Positions 1 to 7,990 of a DNA stretch of 64,000 bases are shown here, piece by piece. The stretch spans positions 496,001-560,000 of the forward strand of contig NZ_AP022849.1 of the NCBI RefSeq assembly GCF_011764485.1, given 5' to 3'. The notes beneath the pieces are model-generated. The model made no database searches and was not told where the DNA came from. It saw only the letters and a program-made list of their open reading frames with translations. The stretch is from Bosea sp. ANAM02 (GTDB taxonomy: Bacteria; Pseudomonadota; Alphaproteobacteria; Rhizobiales; Beijerinckiaceae). A program made the translations under genes and the position numbers. How positions within the stretch are numbered: position 1 is the stretch's first letter; every line of letters starts with the position of its first letter.

Positions 1-142
1 AGTGCTTCGGCCGGTGCCATAAAAGCAGCGAGCCCCACCGGTGATGGCAGGGCTCGAACGATAAACATGGCCGAATTGAACGGCGGATGCTCGCATTCTA
101 TTGGTACGTGCGGATTCACCTCGGTGACCTTCTGGCTTTCGA

Positions 143-574
143 GCTTCGGTTGGACCGCACCTCGTTCTTTGCTAGAATACAGATAACCGTCTCGCCTGCG
201 ATGATGCAGCTGCGGTTGGACCGCACCTCGTTCCTTGCTAGAATTCGGGCGATGATTGACCAGCTCCGCAGCGAGCTGCGGTTGGACCGCACCCCGTTCC
301 TTGCTAGAATCCGTGCTGTGGCCCGTAATCGTCATCACCTGCTGCGGTTGGACCGCACCTCGTTCCTTGCTAGAATTGCCGTCGCCGGCGAGCCCGAAGT
401 CCACCTGCTGCGGTTGGACCGCACCTCGTTCCTTGCTAGAATTCCCGCCGAGCTATTCAGTGATCTCGATATGCTGCGGTTGGACCGTACCTCGTTCCTT
501 GCTAGAATTAGCAGGCCCTCGTTGTTTGCCGCCTCATAGCTGCGGTTGGGCCGTACCTCGTTCCTTGCTAGAAT
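143..574 (+). CRISPR. Type II-C CRISPR array, 7 repeats and 6 spacers
   Basis: Seven 36-bp repeats start at 143, 209, 275, 341, 407, 473 and 539, separated by six spacers of exactly 30 bp. Each repeat begins GCTGCGGTTGGACCG (the first has GCTTCGG) and ends TTGCTAGAAT. The first repeat has two substitutions, the third has one, the sixth has one and the last has two, so decay is strongest at the two ends. The start GCTGCGG and end CTAnnnT resemble repeats of alphaproteobacterial type II-C systems. The tracrRNA anti-repeat at 3911 pairs with a crRNA read from the plus strand, which fixes the array direction. cas9 lies 90 bp beyond the last repeat on the other strand. I found no spacer match inside the window by eye. 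Positions 29-56 upstream hold a weak 7-bp inverted repeat and no gene. Confidence 0.97.
150..574 (+). promoter_or_regulatory. Promoter built into each CRISPR repeat
   Basis: Within every repeat, positions 8-13 read TTGGAC (TTGGGC in the last) and positions 31-36 read TAGAAT, separated by exactly 17 bp, and the second box is preceded by TGC. This is a sigma70-type promoter with an extended -10. Transcription would start about 6-8 nt into the following spacer, giving crRNAs with about 22-24 nt of guide. The same design, a repeat ending in an extended -10, is known in Neisseria type II-C arrays, where crRNA maturation does not need RNase III. The last repeat has no spacer after it and is also the one with the decayed -35. 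Promoter activity is inferred from sequence only. Confidence 0.7.
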
Positions 575-663
575 AGACCCTGCCGCAACCATCTGATTCG
601 TCAGGGTTTTCCGTTCCCGGACCAACTAAGAATCCACCTCCGCCGCAAATGATCGACGCGACC

Positions 664-3600
664 TCAAATTTCCCCCGCGTCGATTCGCCTTGGCCGCATC
701 ACGCCTGATGGACTGACGTTGAGCGCGATCGCGTTGAGACCTCTCAGCTTCTCCGCGCTTGCCGATTGGTAGCGAAACGGGTCCCTTTTGTCCGCATCAC
801 GCGTTTTGAGGTTTCCGCCGGCGTTGTGGTCGGCGACCACAATCTGTCCGCTTTCGCTGAACTTGATCACGACCTTAATCACGCGGCCCTCATCGCCATC
901 AAGCTCGATCATGTCGCCCTTGTGCAGACGCATCGCGAGCTTACCCCCGACTTTCTGGACCTCCCAGCTGGGCCGGAAGCCCCTGCGGTTCACGTCCGTG
1001 ATCGGCGCAGGGTACATTTTCCAGGATCCATCGCGCAGCATGACGATGTCCATGTGATGAATCCCGTCACGCTTCAGCGCGGTGAACTCATGGCCTTGCG
1101 CGTCTGCCTTTGGCACCACAGCATTTTCGACCCCCAGCAGCCGCGCACGCCTGACACCTTGCTCCTCGCCGAAGCGGTTCAGGTGAGCGGCGATCAGCTT
1201 CTTGTTCTCTGGGTCGACGCCGTCGATGGCGCCCAGCGCGCCAGCCCTCAGCTCTTGTCCCCGAATCTTTGCAACCTCCTTTGCAGAGATCGAAGCAAGG
1301 GGCTTGCGATAGACGACATTGCCAGCCCGGTGATCAGAATGCTTCTCGGAAACGAGGCCGTAGGCGGTTTCCTTGAACAGAGCCCCCTCGATGCCGTGCT
1401 CTGGCTTGTATGAGACCACTACTCGATCGACGGCAGCTTTCACCACATCCCTGAAACCAGGGAATGGCTCTGCCACCGCTTTGACGAGGTCTGCGCGCTC
1501 GCCTCCTTCGTAGCGCCCGGCCTCGCAAGCGAGGTGGGACAGCCAGCCTCGAGTCATGGTTCCGATGACGATGGCGTCGATCGCGTGGTGGCGATGGTCG
1601 TCTCTGTTCTTGCTCCCGGTGTCGCCTAATAACTCGTTGAGCCGCCAGCGAGCCCTCAGGAGCGCCGTCATCTCGCCGGGCGTGACGAAAACATCGCCGT
1701 AGACGCGCTCGCCCGTGGCCCCGTCGAACCGAACGCAGATGGCCTGGAGGTACTGCTGCGCGATACGGGAAAGGTGACGGGTCTCGCCAAGGTGCCTACC
1801 CAGGAAGCCATCGGATTTCTCATACCGCTCCATGGCGTCCGGCTTGAAGCGCCAGGATTTATTCGCGGGGAGGGCCTTGGCTCGCGACCAGATCTCCGGC
1901 CATTCAGCACGGTCGCCAAATGCCTCAAAGGGAGACCTCCCACGCTTCTCCCGGTTCTTTTCCCGGACGCAGACGACCTTGTTCGCCGCTGTATCATCGA
2001 GCGTGCGAGACATCGGCAGAAGGTGCTCGACCTCAATTTCGCCAGTGAACAAGGCGGCCTGGGTGATCTCCTGGCCGGAGAACGGGCATCGCGCCTTACC
2101 ATCTGCGCCAGTTTGCTCGTCCAGAAGACGAAGTCTCAGCATTGAGTCTCCGTTCACCCGCACCCCAAGCGACTGGAGCAGATCGCGGCGCTTGTCGTTC
2201 AGCTTGGCGTTCGCGCGGTTTGATGCGGCGGTCGCTTTCTTCTGCTTCTCCGTCTGCTTGAGGTCGCGCGCGAGCTCGACAACAATCTGCGAGGGATGGC
2301 CGAACTCGATCAGCAGCTCATTAACGACCTTCCGGAGCTGATTGAGCCCGATATGAACAGTCGGGTTCGTGAAGCGGCCGAATTCCTCACCTGGAAGCGC
2401 GGGCATTACCTGATCGGGAAGGATCACTGCGTAATTCGGCAGCTGACGAGAAACTTCCGGCGCGGGCCGGCCACTTCGGCGGACCTGGTCCGAATGATGC
2501 CAGTCATAGCCAATGGCGCGGCCGGCGCGCAGGACGGCCTCCGCGAAGGTCACAACAGAGCCGTCTGCTGTGACCTCCGTTGCCAGAGCCTCAAGGATTG
2601 CGGCGTTGGCCGTCAAGCCGAGCTTGGAATAGCCGTCTGGAAGGACGCGGATCATCGCCGCGATCGCGCGGGCTTCAGGCGCCGGCACCGAGCATTCCGC
2701 CACCAGCCGCTCAGCAGCATCGAGATCCTCTTCCTCGGCGAGGACGATCGAGACGATGGCGTCTTTCTCTCCCCAGGAAAGTGAGTCCCATCTCCCGCCG
2801 AAAGCGGTTTCCATATGGACACATTCGGCGAATTTGAAGCCGGGGATGTGCTTCTCGCCTGCCTCTTCCAGCGAGAACGCGACGCCTGCCTTCAACCCGA
2901 GGAGCTTGCGAGCCCGGGGGAAGGTCAGCTTCGCCGACCGGAGCAGCTCGGTAGCGAGCAAATCGCGTTCAGCAACGCTCAGCGGACGCCGTATGCCGTC
3001 GTCGTAGCCGATGCGGAGATGGTTCAGGCGCTCGTAGATCTCGCGGGCGGCGACAGATGGCAGGGCCTTCGGGGCACGAAGCTCATCAGTGAACGAGCAC
3101 TTCCCGACAGGCGGCGGCTTGATTGGACGCTGCCTGAACAGGATCGCTTCGATCTCCGCCTTTGCCACTTCGGTCAACGCCGCCGGATGGTATGCCGCCT
3201 GCGTAGACCATATCGCCTGGAACTCGTCCTGAACGATCTCGCGCGTCGGATAGAATTCGTAGAGCGCCTGGTTACCGGCGCCGTCCAGGCGAATGCGGGT
3301 GCTTTTCCGCTCCCCGCGGCGCTGCCACAGGAACTCTCCGAGCGTGCTGCACCCAAGGGCTGCGAGCGCAATCTTCAGACGCTCGGTGCCCGCAGCGATT
3401 TTCCCGAGTTCCTCGTCTTGGGCGACTCCCTTCCGCTGGCTTTTGAAGCCTCGACGCTGGTGGAGATGGAAAAGGGCCCGCCCGATCTCGAAGGTGGCGA
3501 GTGCCTCATTCACCGCGCGCGCACGGAGCTCGTAGGGATCGAGCTTCGCCAGAGCGAGACGCTCCTCGCCTGCCTCGGGAAAGAGGCCATGCTTGGCGAG

Positions 3601-3852
3601 AGCCTTGAGCAGGTCTTCGCGCCGGAGCTTGAAGCGATCTCGTGTCCGCCGCGCGAGCCGGGCCGCGCGACGCTCTGACGCGAGTGACGCCTTCGACTTC
3701 GGATTACGCCCGTCCTTGAAGATGCGAACACCCGCTCTGAGGATCTCCAGGGGAGCGTCGACCCCAAAGATGCCCCTGGGGTCTACCCCGGTGCGCCATA
3801 CCGCCCAGCCAATCGAGTTTGTGCCGAGGTCGAAAGAAAATCTGATGCCCAT
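664..3852 (-). CDS. cas9: Type II-C CRISPR-associated endonuclease Cas9
   Basis: RNA-guided double-strand DNA endonuclease of 1062 residues from the ATG at 3852, the compact size usual for II-C. RuvC-I is seen in MGIRFSFDLGTNSIGWAV (Asp8), followed by an Arg-rich bridge helix (ERRAARLARRTRDR), RuvC-II in IVVELARDLK (Glu526), HNH in VEHLLPMSRTLDD (His610, Asn633; the usual Asp before His is Glu) and RuvC-III in HHAIDAIVIG (His756, Asp759). All catalytic positions are therefore filled and the protein should be active. The open frame extends upstream to an ATG at 3900, adding MKRRVAISQG and six more residues that Cas9 proteins normally lack; I prefer 3852 because it gives the canonical N-terminus, although neither start has a strong ribosome binding site. 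cas1 and cas2 are not between cas9 and the array. Confidence 0.97.
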   Translation of the reverse strand: MGIRFSFDLGTNSIGWAVWRTGVDPRGIFGVDAPLEILRAGVRIFKDGRNPKSKASLASERRAARLARRTRDRFKLRREDLLKALAKHGLFPEAGEERLALAKLDPYELRARAVNEALATFEIGRALFHLHQRRGFKSQRKGVAQDEELGKIAAGTERLKIALAALGCSTLGEFLWQRRGERKSTRIRLDGAGNQALYEFYPTREIVQDEFQAIWSTQAAYHPAALTEVAKAEIEAILFRQRPIKPPPVGKCSFTDELRAPKALPSVAAREIYERLNHLRIGYDDGIRRPLSVAERDLLATELLRSAKLTFPRARKLLGLKAGVAFSLEEAGEKHIPGFKFAECVHMETAFGGRWDSLSWGEKDAIVSIVLAEEEDLDAAERLVAECSVPAPEARAIAAMIRVLPDGYSKLGLTANAAILEALATEVTADGSVVTFAEAVLRAGRAIGYDWHHSDQVRRSGRPAPEVSRQLPNYAVILPDQVMPALPGEEFGRFTNPTVHIGLNQLRKVVNELLIEFGHPSQIVVELARDLKQTEKQKKATAASNRANAKLNDKRRDLLQSLGVRVNGDSMLRLRLLDEQTGADGKARCPFSGQEITQAALFTGEIEVEHLLPMSRTLDDTAANKVVCVREKNREKRGRSPFEAFGDRAEWPEIWSRAKALPANKSWRFKPDAMERYEKSDGFLGRHLGETRHLSRIAQQYLQAICVRFDGATGERVYGDVFVTPGEMTALLRARWRLNELLGDTGSKNRDDHRHHAIDAIVIGTMTRGWLSHLACEAGRYEGGERADLVKAVAEPFPGFRDVVKAAVDRVVVSYKPEHGIEGALFKETAYGLVSEKHSDHRAGNVVYRKPLASISAKEVAKIRGQELRAGALGAIDGVDPENKKLIAAHLNRFGEEQGVRRARLLGVENAVVPKADAQGHEFTALKRDGIHHMDIVMLRDGSWKMYPAPITDVNRRGFRPSWEVQKVGGKLAMRLHKGDMIELDGDEGRVIKVVIKFSESGQIVVADHNAGGNLKTRDADKRDPFRYQSASAEKLRGLNAIALNVSPSGVMRPRRIDAGEI

Positions 3853-3873
3853 GTAGAAATGCTGCAGCAGTCC

Positions 3874-3903
3874 TTGACTGATGGCAACACGTCGCTTCAT
3901 TAT
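3874..3903 (+). promoter_or_regulatory. Predicted tracrRNA promoter
   Basis: TTGACT at 3874-3879 and CATTAT at 3898-3903 are separated by 18 bp and would start transcription near 3910, exactly where the anti-repeat begins. The promoter lies upstream of the preferred cas9 start (3852) and inside the optional N-terminal extension, so the cas9 and tracrRNA control regions overlap head to head. Confidence 0.6.
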
Positions 3904-3909
3904 CCACGG

Positions 3910-3992
3910 GTTCTAGCAAGGAACGAGGTGTGGTCCCTCCGTTAGTAAGGGTTCATCCCACAAAATGAGGGCGGGCTCCGGTCCGCCCTTTC
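3910..3992 (+). ncRNA. tracrRNA of the type II-C system
   Basis: Positions 3911-3930 are a perfect reverse complement of the 3' part of the repeat (TTCTAGCAAGGAACGAGGTG). Positions 3931-3946 continue the anti-repeat with wobble pairs and a bulge against GCTGCGGTTGGACC. A short nexus hairpin follows (GGG 3949-3951, CCC 3957-3959). The RNA ends with a 7-bp GC-rich hairpin, AGGGCGG (3968-3974) with CCGCCCT (3983-3989), and a short T run, typical of a factor-independent terminator. It reads on the plus strand, divergent from cas9, and at about 80 nt it is short for a tracrRNA. The pairing to the array repeat is direct sequence evidence; the 5' end is inferred from the promoter. Confidence 0.88.
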
Positions 3993-4348
3993 TCGTCCTA
4001 GAGCCTCGGCGCCATCCGCCTTCGCATCTCGCGAGAAGTGCCCCAAGCGGCAACCCCAAGGCCTCTCTCGTCGCCTCCAGATCATCACCCGACCCGGTGA
4101 GCGCCTTCAGAGCGTTCCGAAAACGCGTCCACCTCGGTTTGCAGCCTGCGCTCACGTTAGTCTTTGATCCGCCATCCACCGCATTGCAGCTCGACCAAGT
4201 TGACTTCCCGCCGGTAGGATTCGAATGTCGATCCATGATCTGGACGGCGCCATCCAGGTCATCTGCGCACGATAATTCAGGGCTTTCACTCGGGGCCCTT
4301 TCTCGGGTCAGTGCGCTGGATCGCGGAGGTGTAAGCCCGCGCTCCAAT
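3993..4348. other. Intergenic stretch with no supported gene
   Basis: About 350 bp between the tracrRNA terminator and the next transcription unit. Open frames cross it on both strands, but none has a start with a ribosome binding site, good codon structure or a recognisable protein. I see no tRNA or repeat here. Confidence 0.5.
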
Positions 4349-4379
4349 CTGGCGGGAGGAGTGTAAGGCCTCCCGCCAG
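4349..4379 (+). terminator. Strong hairpin, probable terminator
   Basis: Perfect 11-bp inverted repeat CTGGCGGGAGG (4349-4359) and CCTCCCGCCAG (4369-4379) with a 9-nt loop, followed by a pyrimidine-rich TTCTCCCTCTTCCCC tract. It insulates the CRISPR locus from the operon that begins at 4445. Confidence 0.55.
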
Positions 4380-4444
4380 TTCTCCCTCTTCCCCTTGTCG
4401 CATTCATTCCACTAGGCGACCTTCACGACCGGAAGGAATCCGCC

Positions 4445-5626
4445 ATGCGCTTCGACGTCCCATTCGCCTATGAGCTTGCGTACCTCAAGCCTCGAGGTCG
4501 CATTCCGCAGACCGTGCTCATCGCAGATCGCGTGAGCGTGGAGATGGGGTCGGTCGGCGACGTCGATGCGCCTGTGGTCATCGCCGGGTGCTTCAAGGCA
4601 AACCAGCGCCTGGGCCCGGAGACGAGGCAGCACGAGCCTTTCGAGCGTCGTCTTTTCGATGGGCGCCTGTTCGAGGTCCTCCATACCCATTCGACGCCGA
4701 CGATCGCGGCCTACGAGTTCTCCGAGCAGGACCGGCGCGAGGGCTGGCGCTGGACCGAAGGATACACCGTCGAGGCGCTGCGGCGGCGCCTCAACAGCCC
4801 GGAGAACACGGCCAAACTCCTCGCAGGCGTGATCGGCGGGGAGGTCCCCTACAAGCCGAAGATCCATGATGAGCGCCCCGCCGGCATCGACCGGGTCGTT
4901 CACGACGGCCGGGATGAGATGGTGCAGCGCATCCGGGATGCATTCGCGCGCCTCGTCCTGGTCGACGACCGCGTCCACTTCCAGACGCTGCCGCCTGGGA
5001 TCGGGCTTACCCTGTCGGAGGCCCTGCATTGCCCGCTCGGCCAGCGCCAGGCCGAGATCAAGCTCCATGCCTTCAACCGCTCGCGGCTCCAGGTCGAGTC
5101 GAACCTCGAATTCACCTTCGACGTCTCAAGGTACGACCAGGCGCTCGAATTCTCCGCGGCGATCGCGCGCAAGGCCAAGTCCGCAATCCCGGGCTCTGAG
5201 GTCGAGATCCTCAACCCGCTGTCACCCCAGATCGATCGCTACGACGTCACGCCAAGCTTTCCCGAGGCACGGGTCGCGGCCCTTGCTGCCATCAATCGCA
5301 CCATGGACATGCTGCTTGGCCGGCTCGGCGGCCCGCATGTTGGTTCCCCGAACTTGTCGCCTGAGGCCCTGAGGCTGGGGGCCGAGCTCGCCGAGACCCG
5401 CAACGACATCATCGCGGGCAACAGCTACGCAGCCGGCCGTGCCGCACGCCTGGTGGAGAAAGCAGCTGAGCAGCACTGGAACGGCTACAGCGCCCACCAC
5501 CGGCTGTTCTCGAATTTCGCCCACCTGCGGGCGGATCTGACGACCGCCGCCGTCGATCACGCCTGCATTGAGGCCGCGCTCGTCGAGGCCGAGGAACCCG
5601 ATCTCGCTAACCTGGTGCCGATGTGA
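4445..5626 (+). CDS. Unknown protein, member A1 of a four-paralogue family
   Basis: A 393-residue soluble protein I do not recognise. The N-terminus (VPFAYELAYLKPRGRIPQTV, then DAPVVIAG about 20 residues later) has the same layout as the proteins at 5623, 9845 and 10906: a beta-rich stretch, a G-R-x-P motif and an [DQ]AP-x-[VI] motif near residue 43. The C-terminus ends EEPDLANLVPM, matching the DDPELAN tails of two of the relatives. GGAAGGA lies 7 nt before the ATG. The stop overlaps the GTG start of the next gene in GTGA, so the two are translationally coupled. There is no signal peptide or membrane segment. The function is unknown; a tandem pair with a shared tail suggests partners in one complex. 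Confidence 0.85.
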   Translation: MRFDVPFAYELAYLKPRGRIPQTVLIADRVSVEMGSVGDVDAPVVIAGCFKANQRLGPETRQHEPFERRLFDGRLFEVLHTHSTPTIAAYEFSEQDRREGWRWTEGYTVEALRRRLNSPENTAKLLAGVIGGEVPYKPKIHDERPAGIDRVVHDGRDEMVQRIRDAFARLVLVDDRVHFQTLPPGIGLTLSEALHCPLGQRQAEIKLHAFNRSRLQVESNLEFTFDVSRYDQALEFSAAIARKAKSAIPGSEVEILNPLSPQIDRYDVTPSFPEARVAALAAINRTMDMLLGRLGGPHVGSPNLSPEALRLGAELAETRNDIIAGNSYAAGRAARLVEKAAEQHWNGYSAHHRLFSNFAHLRADLTTAAVDHACIEAALVEAEEPDLANLVPM

Positions 5627-6768
5627 AGCTATCTGTCCCCGCAATCTATGAAGTCGTCTGCGACATCAAAAATGGCCGCCATCCGCGAACCTATCCCATC
5701 AGGGAGATGTTCGACGTCGAGATCGAGGAGGCCTCGCTGACGGACGCTCCCGAGGTCATCCGCGGCGCCTACCTCCCGCAATTTGGCGAACGGATCGACT
5801 TCTCTCGCCGACTACACGGCCTGCACCTGTTCGAGGCCGTCGACTGGAGCCTTTCCGGCGAAACGGCGACGCTCCGGCATCAGAGGCGGGTCGACCTGTC
5901 TCGCCGAGATCATGGCCTCCACTTGTTCGAGTCTGTCGACGAGGGCTTTTCCGGCCAAGCCGCGGCGCTCCGGTATCTGGGCAAGGTCATCGAGCGGCAC
6001 TTCCCCAGCCGGCATCACGCTGAGGCCGACGTGCTTGAGGCCCTTCCTGCGAAGGCCCGCACGATCCACAGCAACACGCGCGAAGGCGTGGAAGCGTTTC
6101 TGCTGAAGAAGGCAAGCGAGTTGCTCTTCGTCGATGGCGTGCTTCACGAGCGCACGCCCGCGCCCGCAGTCAGCGTCGAGCTGCGAGGAGGGGCATTCCT
6201 CGCCTCCGGGGGGCTGCAGCCCCAAGGAGAGATCACTCTCGGGCTGGGGAAGGGCGACTCAACGGAGCGGGTTACCTTTCTCTTCGACGTTGCTCATCGA
6301 GAGCAGGCGAGCGAGCTCGCGTTGTTCGCCCGGCACCTCGTCCCATCAGCGTCGATCACCGAGAATGCCACGATCGAAATCGAGCGCTATGACGTGCCTG
6401 CCTCCATCCATCAGGCCCGGTACGCCATCAGAGCCGCGCTGGCAGAGCTCAACGTCCGGCTAAACTCGACCCCGACGAGCGTTCCAAGGTTTCCGGGCGA
6501 GGTACGCGAGACGAAGCTGTCCGCAGCGATCAAGGAAGCTGCCCGGCTGCGCACCCTCGTACTTCAGGAGGACTGTGAGCCTGATAGCCTCCTCCATCAG
6601 GCCAAGGACCTGCTCGACAGCGTCGCTGACGTCATCAAGGCCAAGCCGGAGCGATTCCGGGCCATCTCCGGGATCTTCACGCTTGCCGAATTCGCCGCAG
6701 CCAACAGCCCGAACGACCTTTCGCTGATTTCCCGGGACGATCCCGAGCTCGCCAATTTTAACTTCTGA
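5623..6768 (+). CDS. Unknown protein, member A2 of the paralogue family
   Basis: A 381-residue protein starting at a GTG inside the upstream stop codon. The N-terminus (KLSVPAIYEVV, then GRHPRTYPI and DAPEVIRG) parallels the gene upstream, and the end SRDDPELANFNF carries the family tail. Residues 61-92 are repeated at 93-118: HGLHLFEAVDWSLSGETATL is followed by HGLHLFESVDEGFSGQAAAL. The DNA copies at 5803 and 5899 are offset by exactly 96 bp. No catalytic motif is apparent. It is the middle gene of a three-gene unit (4445-7228). Confidence 0.85.
   Translation: MKLSVPAIYEVVCDIKNGRHPRTYPIREMFDVEIEEASLTDAPEVIRGAYLPQFGERIDFSRRLHGLHLFEAVDWSLSGETATLRHQRRVDLSRRDHGLHLFESVDEGFSGQAAALRYLGKVIERHFPSRHHAEADVLEALPAKARTIHSNTREGVEAFLLKKASELLFVDGVLHERTPAPAVSVELRGGAFLASGGLQPQGEITLGLGKGDSTERVTFLFDVAHREQASELALFARHLVPSASITENATIEIERYDVPASIHQARYAIRAALAELNVRLNSTPTSVPRFPGEVRETKLSAAIKEAARLRTLVLQEDCEPDSLLHQAKDLLDSVADVIKAKPERFRAISGIFTLAEFAAANSPNDLSLISRDDPELANFNF
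5803..5976 (+). repeat. In-frame 96-bp tandem duplication inside a gene
   Basis: Two copies starting TCTCGCCGA at 5803 and 5899 run in register, with matching endings CTCCGGCAT (to 5880) and CTCCGGTAT (to 5976). The copies have diverged at several positions, mostly third codon positions, so the duplication is not very recent and has stayed in frame under protein-level constraint. Confidence 0.85.
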
Positions 6769-6775
6769 GGTCGGC

Positions 6776-7228
6776 ATGCTCGACAAGCTCCTCGCGACCG
6801 GTGTTCCTGAAGAGTGGCGCCACGGCCGCTGCTATCCGATGGCCTCCGCACTCAGCGACCTGCTGTCATTGCCTGTCGTCACGCTGACGGTTTCGACCCG
6901 CTCGGATCACTCTCCCACCGGGTGGCGGGAGCACGTCGTGCATGCTTGGGTCCGCAGCCCCGACGGCGAGGGCTTCGACGCTGGCGGCTTCTTCGATGAA
7001 AGCGGCGTTCAGACGACCTTTCTCGCCAACACCGGAACGATCTGGCGCAACGCCCGAGTCATCGAACACGCGGATTCCGCGGCGCTCTTTTCCCACCTGG
7101 TGGAGTGCTTTCCCGAGGCGATGGATCCGACCCACCGCCTCCACTTCGATATCCTCTGCCAGCAGGCAAGCGAGGTTGCCCAGGAGCATCTTGTCCACCT
7201 GGCGATGCCTGCTCTCACGCCAGCGTGA
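6776..7228 (+). CDS. Conserved hypothetical protein
   Basis: A 150-residue protein 7 bp downstream of the previous stop, third gene of the unit. It contains REHVVHAWVRSPDGEGFDAGGFFDE, in pieces HVVHAWV and DAGG, the pattern of small proteins that handle a domain with conserved His and Asp residues, preceded by an N-terminal RHGRCYPMASAL segment with a possible Cys-His arrangement. That resembles the arrangement of a transglutaminase-like or cysteine-protease-like fold (Cys, then His, then Asp), but this is weak and I do not assign a function. There is no signal peptide or transmembrane helix. Confidence 0.7.
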   Translation: MLDKLLATGVPEEWRHGRCYPMASALSDLLSLPVVTLTVSTRSDHSPTGWREHVVHAWVRSPDGEGFDAGGFFDESGVQTTFLANTGTIWRNARVIEHADSAALFSHLVECFPEAMDPTHRLHFDILCQQASEVAQEHLVHLAMPALTPA

Positions 7229-7344
7229 TCTCGCCATCCTCCGAAATCTGCATTCCTGGAATGGACAGCGGCATGGGCCATGCGCGATCCATCCTTCAAC
7301 GCGGATCCAGATGGATTCGATGAGCTATTCTTGAAGGACCGCCT

Positions 7345-7986
7345 ATGACCTTTGCAGTTCTCACCCGCCGCGGCGCGATCGCCGGCATCGCCGCCGCACT
7401 CACCGCATCCACGACCCTTGCCCAGGCCGAAGACCCGCCGGCGGTCACGCTCGACAAGCTTCTGGAAGCCACCGACGTGCCGGACCTCTGGATCGGCGAC
7501 CCGACGGCGAAGGTCACAATCGTCGAATACGCCTCGCTCACCTGCACGCACTGCGCGCGCTTCCACGAGGACGTCTGGCCGGAGCTCCGCAAGCGCTATG
7601 TCGATACCGGCAAGATTCGCTTCGTGTTGCGGGAATTCCCGCTCGACCCGCTCTCGCTGGCCGCTTTTATGTTGGCTCGCGCCGCCGGGGCAGACCGGCG
7701 TGAAGCTTACGTCGACGCGTTTTTCCGCAAGCAATCAGAGTGGGCGTTCAACGGTCGTCCGCTCGACACGATGCCGGCTCTCACCGCCCAACTCGGCATG
7801 AAGCGAGAGGAATTCGACGCGGTCCTGAAGAACGAAGCCCTGCTGACGAGCATCAGTCAGGTCCGTGTGCGCGCCCAGTCCCAATTTGGCGTCAACTCGA
7901 CTCCGACATTCTTCGTCGGCACCGAGCGTCTCGTCGGCGCCCGGCCGATCGCGAACTTCGAGGCCGCGATCGCCGCGCAGGGTTGA
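7345..7986 (+). CDS. DsbA-like thiol:disulfide oxidoreductase
   Basis: A 213-residue exported thioredoxin-fold protein. The N-terminus (TRRGAIAGIAAALTASTTLAQA) is a signal peptide with a Tat-like RR and an Ala-x-Ala cleavage site. The active site CTHC sits in VEYASLTCTHCARFH near residue 70, and the cis-proline loop appears as GVNSTPTFFV near residue 190. The spacing and DPTAKVTIVEYAS lead-in match the DsbA/Com1 family that oxidises or shuffles disulfides in periplasmic proteins. GAAGGA precedes the ATG. It sits next to a convergent secreted protease, so both products would meet in the periplasm. Confidence 0.9.
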   Translation: MTFAVLTRRGAIAGIAAALTASTTLAQAEDPPAVTLDKLLEATDVPDLWIGDPTAKVTIVEYASLTCTHCARFHEDVWPELRKRYVDTGKIRFVLREFPLDPLSLAAFMLARAAGADRREAYVDAFFRKQSEWAFNGRPLDTMPALTAQLGMKREEFDAVLKNEALLTSISQVRVRAQSQFGVNSTPTFFVGTERLVGARPIANFEAAIAAQG

Positions 7987-7990
7987 GCCC

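Noticed and set aside
179..538. Spacers matching sequences inside this window (self-targeting)
   Set aside because: No clear match was found by eye, but a full search cannot be done here, so nothing is claimed.
87..539. Open frame through the CRISPR array giving a repeated LRLDRTSFLARI peptide
   Set aside because: Both strands and several frames are open only because the repeat unit lacks stops; the DNA has the length and spacing of a CRISPR array and no ribosome binding site.
664..3900. Cas9 starting at 3900
   Set aside because: It adds 16 residues absent from Cas9 families and overlaps the tracrRNA promoter; kept only as an alternative.
4200..4260. A possible tRNA T-arm resemblance (GGATTCGAATG)
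   Set aside because: The flanking bases do not form an acceptor stem or D-arm; no tRNA structure could be drawn.
3913..4407. Possible 164-residue gene on the minus strand over the tracrRNA
   Set aside because: It starts without a ribosome binding site, crosses the tracrRNA and terminator hairpins, and has no normal codon pattern.
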